Positions 7,212-12,488 of a stretch of 12,488 bases of DNA are shown piece by piece. Each line of letters begins with the position of its first letter. The first letter of the stretch is position 1. The notes below the pieces were generated by a model, which saw nothing but the letters and a program-made list of their open reading frames with translations, was not told the origin of the DNA and ran no database searches. The position numbers and the translations under genes are program-made. This stretch comes from Streptococcus sp. (GTDB lineage: Bacteria; Bacillota; Bacilli; Lactobacillales; Streptococcaceae): assembly GCA_030825825.1 (NCBI GenBank), contig JAPJPE010000031.1:1-12488 (forward strand). The letters run 5' to 3'.

Positions 7212-7974
7212 AATAACACAGATTATTAAAGAGGCACGTGATCAAGGAAGATTGACTGCGCTTGATTTTGCTCAAGGAATTTTTGATGATTTTATCGAAT
7301 TACATGGAGATCGAAACTTCCGTGATGATGGTGCGGTGATTGGTGGGATTGGACGCTTAGGCGATCAAACGGTTACAGTCGTTGGAATCCAAAAAGGAAA
7401 AAATCTTCAAGATAATCTAAAACGTAATTTTGGGCAACCCCATCCAGAAGGCTATCGAAAAGCTTTGCGTCTCATGAAGCAAGCGGAGAAATTTGGCCGT
7501 CCAGTTGTGACCTTTATCAATACAGCGGGTGCTTATCCTGGTGTTGGTGCTGAAGAACGAGGACAAGGTGAAGCCATTGCCCGTAACCTCATGGAAATGA
7601 GTGATTTAAAAGTTCCGATTATCGCGATTATCATTGGAGAAGGTGGCTCTGGTGGTGCCTTGGCTCTTGCTGTAGCAGATAAGGTTTGGATGCTTGAGAA
7701 CTCCATCTATGCAGTCTTGAGTCCAGAAGGTTTCGCCTCTATTCTTTGGAAAGATGGAAGTCGTGCCATGGAAGCAGCAGAGTTGATGAAGATTACTTCT
7801 CACGAATTGTTAAATATGGACATTGTCGATAAGGTGATTCCCGAGCATGGATTTTCAAATGGAGAACTACTGGCTCAAGTGAAGAAGGAATTACAGGAAG
7901 AGTTAAAGGTTTTACAAGCCTTACCTCTCGAAGAGCTTCTGGAGCAACGCTACCAACGTTTTCGTAAATATTAA
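7204..7974 (+). CDS. accA: Acetyl-CoA carboxylase carboxyltransferase subunit alpha (AccA)
   Basis: AccA is the second carboxyltransferase subunit and binds carboxybiotin. The 256-residue protein begins MSKITQIIKEARDQGR and carries LHGDR (residues 33-37), the crotonase-fold core TAGAYPGVGAEERGQG near 108-122 and the oxyanion-type IGEGGSGGALAL near 144-155, all standard. The ATG at 7204 is chosen because GGAGG at 7194-7198 precedes it and the protein then matches family length; an in-frame start at 7171 would lie well inside accD. It is the last gene of the operon and is followed directly by a strong terminator. Streptococcal AccA lacks the longer N-terminal extension of E. coli AccA, as expected. 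Confidence 0.96.
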   Translation: MSKITQIIKEARDQGRLTALDFAQGIFDDFIELHGDRNFRDDGAVIGGIGRLGDQTVTVVGIQKGKNLQDNLKRNFGQPHPEGYRKALRLMKQAEKFGRPVVTFINTAGAYPGVGAEERGQGEAIARNLMEMSDLKVPIIAIIIGEGGSGGALALAVADKVWMLENSIYAVLSPEGFASILWKDGSRAMEAAELMKITSHELLNMDIVDKVIPEHGFSNGELLAQVKKELQEELKVLQALPLEELLEQRYQRFRKY

Positions 7975-8011
7975 AAAACTGAGCTTGCAAATTGCAAGAC
8001 TCAGTTTTTTT
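7973..8011. terminator. Bidirectional terminator between accA and serS
   Basis: AAAAAACTGAG (7973-7983) pairs with CTCAGTTTTTT (8000-8010), and inside it CTTGCAA (7984-7990) pairs with TTGCAAG (7992-7998), leaving A7999 bulged. The stem ends in seven T on the + strand and in a T run on the - strand, so it can terminate both the fatty acid operon and the convergent serS transcript. It starts within the accA stop codon and ends five bases from the serS stop. Confidence 0.92.
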
Positions 8012-8016
8012 AAACT

Positions 8017-9294
8017 TTATTTTGGTGCGATGACTTCTGCACCACCCATGTATGGGCGAAGGGCTTCTGGAATGGTCACAGAACCGTCTTCGTTTTGGTA
8101 GTTTTCAAGAATAGCAGCGACGGTACGTCCGACTGCCAATCCAGAACCGTTCAACGTGTGAAGGAGTTTTACCTTGCCATCTGCTTCATCACGGTAGCGG
8201 ATTTGCGCACGGCGAGCTTGGAAATCTTCTGTATTGGAACAGCTTGAGATTTCACGGTAGGTGTTTTGCGCTGGAATCCACACTTCTAAGTCATAAGTCT
8301 TAGCAGCTGAGAAGCCCATGTCTCCAGTGGAGAGAGCTACCACACGGTATGGAAGGTTCAGTTTTTGAAGGATATTTTCAGCATTGACAACCATTTTTTC
8401 CAATTCATCATATGATTCTTCTGGTTTAGCAAATTTCACCATTTCAACCTTATGGAATTGGTGCAAACGGATCAAGCCGCGAGTATCACGACCAGCTGAA
8501 CCAGCTTCTGAACGGAATGATGGACTCATAGCGGTGAAGTAGATTGGAAGGTCTTTTCCATCAAGAATTTCATCGCGGTAGTAGTTCGTCAAAGGAACTT
8601 CAGCAGTTGGAATGAGGACATAATTGGTATCGCTAAGTTCAAAAGTATCTTCCTTGAATTTTGGATACTGACCAGTACCAAACATAGAATCATGGTTGAC
8701 CATGTAAGGAGGGATGACTTCAGTGTAGCCTTCCTTGCCATGTTCGTCCAACATGAAGTTGTAGATAGCACGTTCTAAGCGAGCTCCAAGACCTTTGTAG
8801 AAGAGGAAACGAGCACCAGTGACTTTAGCACCGCGTTCCCAGTCAAGGATATCAAGGTCTTCTCCTAAATCCCAGTGAGCTTTTGGTTCGAAGTCAAACT
8901 CGCGAGGAGTTCCCCAACGGCGAACTTCAACGTTGTCATCCTCATCTGCTCCAACAGGGACACTATCAGCAGGGATATTTGGAAGGGTAGTAGTGAATTC
9001 AGTTAATTTGGCATCGATTTCAGCCAATTCTGTATCCAATGCTTTGACTTCTGCAGAGAGGGTTTGCATGGCAGCAATCTTATCATCTGCATTTTCCTTG
9101 TTGCGTTTAGCTTGTGCGATTTCAGCAGATACAGTGTTACGCTCTGCTTTGAGATTTTCTACTTTGACTAAGATATCTCGACGTTTAGCATCGATTTCTT
9201 TCATTTCATTCAAAATAGCTGCATCTACGCCACGTGTTGCCAATTTTTTAGCAACAGCATCAAAGTCTGTACGAATTCGTTTAATATCTAACAT
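8017..9294 (-). CDS. serS: Seryl-tRNA synthetase (SerRS)
   Basis: SerRS is a class II aminoacyl-tRNA synthetase that activates serine with ATP and charges tRNA-Ser; it also charges tRNA-Sec where present. The 425-residue protein begins MLDIKRIRTDFDAV, has the N-terminal antiparallel coiled-coil arm that grips the long variable arm of tRNA-Ser (about residues 28-100), motif 2 near 259-286 (SFRSEAGSAGRDTRGLIR with Arg261), the serine-pocket region ISSCSNTEDFQARR, and motif 3 near 382-391 (NGSGLAVGRT). The ATG at 9294 is preceded by AAAGGAG at 9300-9306. A longer frame to 9357 runs into the leader RNA and is not coding. It is transcribed towards the fatty acid operon, is preceded by its own promoter and T-box leader, and ends at the shared terminator. 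Confidence 0.97.
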   Translation of the reverse strand: MLDIKRIRTDFDAVAKKLATRGVDAAILNEMKEIDAKRRDILVKVENLKAERNTVSAEIAQAKRNKENADDKIAAMQTLSAEVKALDTELAEIDAKLTEFTTTLPNIPADSVPVGADEDDNVEVRRWGTPREFDFEPKAHWDLGEDLDILDWERGAKVTGARFLFYKGLGARLERAIYNFMLDEHGKEGYTEVIPPYMVNHDSMFGTGQYPKFKEDTFELSDTNYVLIPTAEVPLTNYYRDEILDGKDLPIYFTAMSPSFRSEAGSAGRDTRGLIRLHQFHKVEMVKFAKPEESYDELEKMVVNAENILQKLNLPYRVVALSTGDMGFSAAKTYDLEVWIPAQNTYREISSCSNTEDFQARRAQIRYRDEADGKVKLLHTLNGSGLAVGRTVAAILENYQNEDGSVTIPEALRPYMGGAEVIAPK

Positions 9295-9309
9295 AGCTTC
9301 TCCTTTAAC

Positions 9310-9374
9310 AAAAAACACACCTGTTAGAGTGTTGGAGTGGCAGAGCCACGGTTCCATCCAACTTCACAGGTGTG
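9310..9374 (-). terminator. Regulated terminator of the serS T-box leader
   Basis: CACACCTGT (9374-9366) pairs perfectly with ACAGGTGTG (9324-9316), followed by six U (9315-9310). The 41-nt interval between the arms contains the whole antiterminator, giving one long three-part hairpin. It ends four bases before the serS ribosome binding site. The pairing is seen in the sequence; conditional use is inferred from T-box biology. Confidence 0.8.
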
Positions 9375-9487
9375 CACTTGATTCGATATTGTATTTTAAA
9401 GAAACGGTAGAATTTCAATTAAGATTTCTATCTGCTCGCAGCAACCGCAGACTTTCTGAAAGAACCTCTTAACTTACTTATCCGTTT
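9310..9487 (-). promoter_or_regulatory. T-box riboswitch leader of serS (serine type)
   Basis: The transcribed leader of serS carries T-box hallmarks. Stem I closes with AAACGG (9487-9482) and CCGTTT (9407-9402), has an AGTA on the 5' side of the specifier loop, TTAAGA/TCTTAA above it, and a distal part with AGAAAG and the loop GGTTGCTGCGAG. The best specifier is UCU (9411-9409), a serine codon, followed by A and the closing helix. The antiterminator is GTTGGA (9362-9357), a 7-nt bulge TGGAACC (9356-9350), GTGGC, the loop TCT, GCCAC and TCCAAC (9336-9331). Uncharged tRNA is expected to read the specifier and bind the bulge, allowing readthrough. There is no stem II, and only about 27 nt join stem I to the terminator. 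The bulge base and the nesting are unusual; see the findings. Confidence 0.88.
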
Positions 9488-9493
9488 GCGTCT

Positions 9494-9522
9494 ATTATAC
9501 AAGAAAAGATCCTATTTTGCAA
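9494..9522 (-). promoter_or_regulatory. Sigma-A promoter of serS
   Basis: On the - strand TTGCAA (9522-9517) and TATAAT (9499-9494) are separated by exactly 17 bp, a near-consensus vegetative promoter. Transcription should begin near A9487, the first base of T-box stem I. The -35 element lies partly inside the stop codon and last bases of the upstream DUF956 gene. Confidence 0.85.
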
Positions 9523-9880
9523 ATAGATTTTTAATTTTAGCCGTGATGATTTGGATCAACGTAGGAAGTTTGACAATTTTATCATTTCCCAGATGTTCCC
9601 GAGCAATCTTTAAAATTTTTCCAGAGTCTTTTGAAGCAAAGAGAAATTTTGATTCTCTGGTATAGATTTCAAAATGGCGGCTAATTTTATATCCGGATAC
9701 ATTGGCTCCGATTCGCTCGATTTCTTGCCAGGGAATTTGGATGTAGTCTTCAACATTAGCATCCGCATAAAATTCAAAAGCGGCATTCCCGACTAGGATT
9801 TTTCCAACCTTTCCCCCCACTCCAAGGTAAGAAACCCCTGTAGTATGGAATTCAACGGTTTTATTCAATGATTGAGCCAT
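9512..9880 (-). CDS. manO: DUF956 family protein linked to the mannose PTS (ManO)
   Basis: This 122-residue protein belongs to the DUF956 family, found beside mannose-family PTS operons in lactic acid bacteria and often named ManO; its biochemical role is not established to my knowledge. It has no signal peptide or clear membrane segment. The pattern of short beta-rich stretches (GGKVGKILVGNAAFEFY, IQIPWQEIERIGANV, HFEIYTRESKFLFASKD) followed by a helix (SGKILKIAREHLG) resembles a small PH- or GRAM-like domain, which is inference only. The C-terminus is basic (IITAKIKNLFAK). The ATG is preceded by a strong AGGAGG (9891-9886). It lies downstream of manN, behind a terminator, with an apparent promoter of its own, and has no terminator between it and serS. 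Confidence 0.85.
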   Translation of the reverse strand: MAQSLNKTVEFHTTGVSYLGVGGKVGKILVGNAAFEFYADANVEDYIQIPWQEIERIGANVSGYKISRHFEIYTRESKFLFASKDSGKILKIAREHLGNDKIVKLPTLIQIITAKIKNLFAK

Positions 9881-9908
9881 GAGATCCTCCTGTATTGCTG
9901 TTCACTCC

Positions 9909-9917
9909 ATTATATCA
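9909..9917 (-). promoter_or_regulatory. Extended -10 promoter for manO
   Basis: On the - strand TGATATAAT (9917-9909) gives a consensus -10 box with the TGN extension. No good -35 is present: the hexamer 17 bp upstream is TTTCGG, which is the terminator loop. Extended -10 promoters can work without a -35. Transcription would begin near 9902, leaving a short leader before the AGGAGG of manO. Confidence 0.6.
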
Positions 9918-9921
9918 TAAT

Positions 9922-9947
9922 AAAAAGAAGGCCGAAACCTTCTTTTT
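9922..9947 (-). terminator. Terminator of the manLMN operon
   Basis: AAAAAGAAGG (9922-9931) and CCTTCTTTTT (9938-9947) form a perfect 10-bp stem with a 6-nt loop, 13 bp after the manN stop. On the - strand it reads into TTTTTA, a plausible intrinsic terminator. The stem is AT-rich outside its GG/CC core, so some readthrough into manO is likely. Confidence 0.8.
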
Positions 9948-9960
9948 AGTTGATCTTTGC

Positions 9961-10872
9961 TTACATCAAGCCAGCAACGTGTGCTAATACACCGATTACA
10001 AAGAGAGCGATGATGATAGTGATTGGAGATACTTTTTTCTTCAACAACCACATACAAGCAAAAGTAAGAAGTAATCCCATCAAACCAGGAATCAATGAAT
10101 CCAAGTTTTGTTGGAAAGTTGTAACTTTTTCAGGTGTTTGAGATAGGCCTGAACCAACTTGAGCGAAGGCTTCTTGGATACCCTTGTATCCTTCAGGAAG
10201 TTTATCCCAGTGGATATAAGCTTTGTCGTCTAATTTGACAGAAGAAACATTGAAGACGAATTTAATAGATACCCAACGTTCTACCAAGACAGCGAGGATG
10301 AACATCCCAAGGATAGAAGCCCCTTTAGTGATGTCTTGCAAGATCCCACCAGACATATCTTTAGTAATTTCGGAACCTGCTTTGTAACCAAGTTCTTGCG
10401 TGTACCACAAGAAGGCCATACGAATCGCATTCCATGCAATAAAGAAGATGAGTGGGCCAAGGATGTTACCAGACGCAGCAAGTGACGCACCAAGGGCACC
10501 AAGGATAGGACGTACTGTAAACCAGAAGACTGGATCTCCGATACCCGCCAAAGGACCCATCATACCAATTTTAACCCCTTGGATGGCAGCATCGTCAATA
10601 GCAGCACCGTTTGCTCTTTCTTCTTCAAGAGCAAGTGTTACCCCGATGATAGGAGCGGCAACGTATGGGTGAGTGTTAAAGAATTCCATGTGACGCTCAA
10701 GAGCGGCCGCTTGGTCTTCTTTCTTCGTGTAGAGTTTTTTGATAGCTGGGATCAATGAGTAAGCCCAACCCAAGTTTTGCATCCGTTCATAGTTCCAAGA
10801 ACCTTGCAAGAAGGTTGAACGCCACCAAACTTTTTGACGATCTGATTTAGATAATTGTAATTTTTCAGTCAT
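9961..10872 (-). CDS. manN: PTS mannose-family IID component (ManN)
   Basis: ManN is the EIID subunit that forms the membrane channel with EIIC and takes up mannose, glucose, glucosamine and related sugars while EIIAB phosphorylates them. The 303-residue protein has the typical EIID start (KVWWRSTFLQGSWNYERMQNLGW), a cytoplasmic helical part with NTHPYVAAPIIGVTLALEEE near 66-85, the family motif MGPLAGIGDP at 105-114, hydrophobic segments near 120-155, 183-200 and 262-303, and a polar region near 205-255 that in this family lies outside the membrane. The ATG has AAAGGTG upstream in the 18-bp gap from manM. Length and motifs are standard. The operon terminator follows. Confidence 0.96.
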   Translation of the reverse strand: MTEKLQLSKSDRQKVWWRSTFLQGSWNYERMQNLGWAYSLIPAIKKLYTKKEDQAAALERHMEFFNTHPYVAAPIIGVTLALEEERANGAAIDDAAIQGVKIGMMGPLAGIGDPVFWFTVRPILGALGASLAASGNILGPLIFFIAWNAIRMAFLWYTQELGYKAGSEITKDMSGGILQDITKGASILGMFILAVLVERWVSIKFVFNVSSVKLDDKAYIHWDKLPEGYKGIQEAFAQVGSGLSQTPEKVTTFQQNLDSLIPGLMGLLLTFACMWLLKKKVSPITIIIALFVIGVLAHVAGLM

Positions 10873-10890
10873 GATAGTGTCACACCTTTC

Positions 10891-11694
10891 TTAATAGTCT
10901 TCGAGAATGTCGCCGATTGGATCGTTAGAAGTAGCGGCTCCGCCACCTCCATTGCCACCTTTCTTAGAAAGAGTAAGGTAGATCAAGGCAAGGGCAACAC
11001 CAATTGCTCCAAGAGCGATCAAAGTTAATTGGCTAACGGCTGCAAGAGCAAAACCAATGGCAAAGAATGGCCATACTTCACGGCTCGCCATCATGTTGAT
11101 AACCATGGCATAACCAACGGCTACAACCATACCACCACCGATTTGCATTCCATCAGAGAGCCATTTTGGCATTTGTTCAAGAGCAGTTTTGACAGTTTCA
11201 GCAGGAATCATCAACAAGAGGGCTGCAGGAATGGCGATACGAAGACCTTGAAGAAGAAGGGCCACAAAGTGAGCGCGTTCTACACCTTTGATATCCCCTT
11301 TTCTAGCAGCAGCGTCGGCAGTGTGAACCAAACCAACGGAAAGGGTACGGACGATCATGGTCAAGAAAAGACCAGCAACTGCAAGTGGAATAGCGACACC
11401 TTGAGCGACAGCGATTCCTTTTGTACTGAAGTCTCCCCCAAGTACCATGATGATGGCAGCAGCGACAGATGCAAGGGCAGCATCGGGTGCAACTGCGGCA
11501 CCAATGTTTGCCCAGCCAAGTGCAATAAATTGAAGTGAACCACCAAGCATAATGCCAGCAGTCAAATTACCTGTTACCAAACCGATTAAGGTACAAGCAA
11601 CAAGGGGTTGGTGGAATTGGAATTGGTCAAGGATACCTTCAAGACCTGCTAAGAAGGCAACAACGACCACTAATACCATAGAAATAATAGACAT
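10891..11694 (-). CDS. manM: PTS mannose/fructose/sorbose-family IIC component (ManM)
   Basis: ManM is the EIIC subunit holding the sugar-binding site in the membrane. The 267-residue protein is very hydrophobic, with about seven to eight membrane segments starting at residue 4; family stretches include FLAGLEGILDQFQFHQPLVA (14-33), LGWANIGAAVAPDAALASV (59-77) and GGGMVVAVGYAMVINMMA (186-203). A presumed outer loop reads GGDFSTKG near 86-93. The C-terminus is a glycine-rich hydrophilic tail (246-252) ending PIGDILEDY. GAAAGGA precedes the ATG within the 27-bp gap after manL. EIIC and EIID of this family are known receptors of class IIa bacteriocins and lactococcin A. It is cotranscribed with manL and manN. 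Confidence 0.96.
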   Translation of the reverse strand: MSIISMVLVVVVAFLAGLEGILDQFQFHQPLVACTLIGLVTGNLTAGIMLGGSLQFIALGWANIGAAVAPDAALASVAAAIIMVLGGDFSTKGIAVAQGVAIPLAVAGLFLTMIVRTLSVGLVHTADAAARKGDIKGVERAHFVALLLQGLRIAIPAALLLMIPAETVKTALEQMPKWLSDGMQIGGGMVVAVGYAMVINMMASREVWPFFAIGFALAAVSQLTLIALGAIGVALALIYLTLSKKGGNGGGGAATSNDPIGDILEDY

Positions 11695-11721
11695 GTTTAA
11701 AATCCTTTCGTAAGTAATCGA

Positions 11722-12488
11722 TTATTGAACGTTCGCTTTGTTAATTAAGTCAAACAAATCTTTCTTAGAGTCATTTGGTACTTTACGGACATCAAATTCC
11801 ACTCCAAGATCACGCATTTTTTCAAATGTAGCCACATCCTCTTTATCCATTGACAAGACATTGTTAACCATGGTTTTACCAGTTGAGTGGGCCATTGAAC
11901 CAACGTTCAAGGTTTTAATCGGAACACCACCTTCGATGGCGCGAAGAGCATCTTGGGGTGTTTCAAATAAGATCAAAGCATGGGTATTTCCAAAACGTGG
12001 ATCTTTTGCAACGTCGATCAATTTTTGAATTGGGACAACGTTTGCTTTCACACCATTTGGTGCCGCTTGTTTGATCAATTCCTTACGGAGTTCATCTTTG
12101 GCAACAGAATCTGAAGCAACAATGATCCGATCGGCTTTTGAATCAGGTGTCCAAGCAGTTGCGACTTGTCCATGAAGAAGACGTGTATCTAAGCGGGCAA
12201 GGTTAATCTTGAGTTTTCCATCTCCGATAACTGTTCCTTCTGGAATAGCAGCTTGGGCTACAGGAGCAGCAGCGGCTGTACTAGCTTCTTCAACAGGATT
12301 CAATTCTTCTGGAAGAGCTTTGACACCGTCTTTTGCTTCCTTAATGATGTTTGCAGCGACTTTATCAACGCCGGCATTTGCATCCATCAAACGTTCTGTA
12401 TAAGCTTGAATCAACATCGGAAGGTTTAATCCTGTAATGATCGCAAATTTACGATCTGGATTTTCTCCCATGACGCGACTTGCTTGGT
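11722..12488 (-). CDS. manL: PTS mannose-family IIAB component (ManL), N-terminus outside the window
   Basis: ManL is the cytoplasmic EIIAB protein that passes phosphate from HPr to the incoming sugar; in streptococci it also takes part in sugar-dependent gene control. The gene runs off the right edge: about 254 codons are visible, opening in frame with QASRVMGENPDRK, and roughly 75 N-terminal residues with the EIIA phospho-histidine are missing. Visible are the end of the IIA domain, a linker rich in Ala, Glu and Pro (EEASTAAAAPVAQAAIPEG) and a complete IIB domain whose phospho-histidine is in DTRLLHGQVATAWT (codon 12174-12172), followed by IIVASDSVAKDE and GNTHALILFETPQDALRAIEGG. The ATG at 12471 is internal, not the start. 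Its promoter and any catabolite control site lie outside the window. Confidence 0.96.
   Translation of the reverse strand, partial: QASRVMGENPDRKFAIITGLNLPMLIQAYTERLMDANAGVDKVAANIIKEAKDGVKALPEELNPVEEASTAAAAPVAQAAIPEGTVIGDGKLKINLARLDTRLLHGQVATAWTPDSKADRIIVASDSVAKDELRKELIKQAAPNGVKANVVPIQKLIDVAKDPRFGNTHALILFETPQDALRAIEGGVPIKTLNVGSMAHSTGKTMVNNVLSMDKEDVATFEKMRDLGVEFDVRKVPNDSKKDLFDLINKANVQ

Noticed and set aside
9295..9357. Upstream extension of serS
   Set aside because: It would translate the T-box and terminator. The family start MLDIKRI at 9294 has AAAGGAG in front of it.
8933..9472. 179-residue frame on the + strand across the serS 5' end and leader
   Set aside because: It is antisense to the SerRS coiled-coil region, low in complexity (Ser/Ala rich), and has no family resemblance; it is a shadow of the codon pattern of serS.
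12469..12471. ATG as the start of manL
   Set aside because: The frame continues upstream as QASRV, which matches the interior of ManL; the true start is beyond the window edge.

Overview
The window is a stretch of low-GC Firmicute chromosome from the genus Streptococcus. The fatty-acid genes run in the streptococcal order fabK-fabD-fabG-fabF-accB-fabZ-accC-accD-accA, the enoyl reductase is the flavoprotein FabK, and the protein sequences read like those of oral or pneumococcal-group streptococci. The species cannot be fixed from the sequence alone. No phage, insertion sequence, CRISPR array, tRNA or rRNA gene is visible, so this is core chromosome.

Positions 1-7974 (+ strand) hold the distal part of the type II fatty acid synthesis operon. 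It encodes an enoyl-ACP reductase (FabK, missing only the first base of its start codon), a malonyl transferase, a ketoreductase, a condensing enzyme, a dehydratase and all four acetyl-CoA carboxylase subunits (AccB, AccC, AccD, AccA). Gaps are tiny or the genes overlap, except for 61 bp before fabF and 103 bp between accC and accD. The second gap holds a long terminator-like hairpin, a possible 23-codon small ORF that ends 3 bases before accD, and a second hairpin beside the accD ribosome binding site. A two-way terminator closes the operon at 7973-8011.

Positions 8017-9522 (- strand) hold serS (seryl-tRNA synthetase) behind a sigma-A promoter and a T-box leader. The leader has a recognisable stem I, a putative UCU serine specifier, a T-box bulge UGGAACC and a terminator followed by six U. 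Its architecture is odd: the antiterminator lies nested inside the terminator stem, and the bulge base is not the one expected for a serine tRNA.

Positions 9512-12488 (- strand) hold the mannose-family PTS: manL (EIIAB, its N-terminus beyond the right edge), manM (EIIC), manN (EIID), a terminator, and then a small DUF956 gene (manO) with its own extended -10 promoter.

Together the window covers malonyl-CoA supply plus acyl-chain elongation, serine tRNA charging controlled by tRNA-sensing attenuation, and sugar import with phosphorylation. The best candidates for something undescribed are the accC-accD intergenic element and the unusual serS T-box. The remaining genes look standard.
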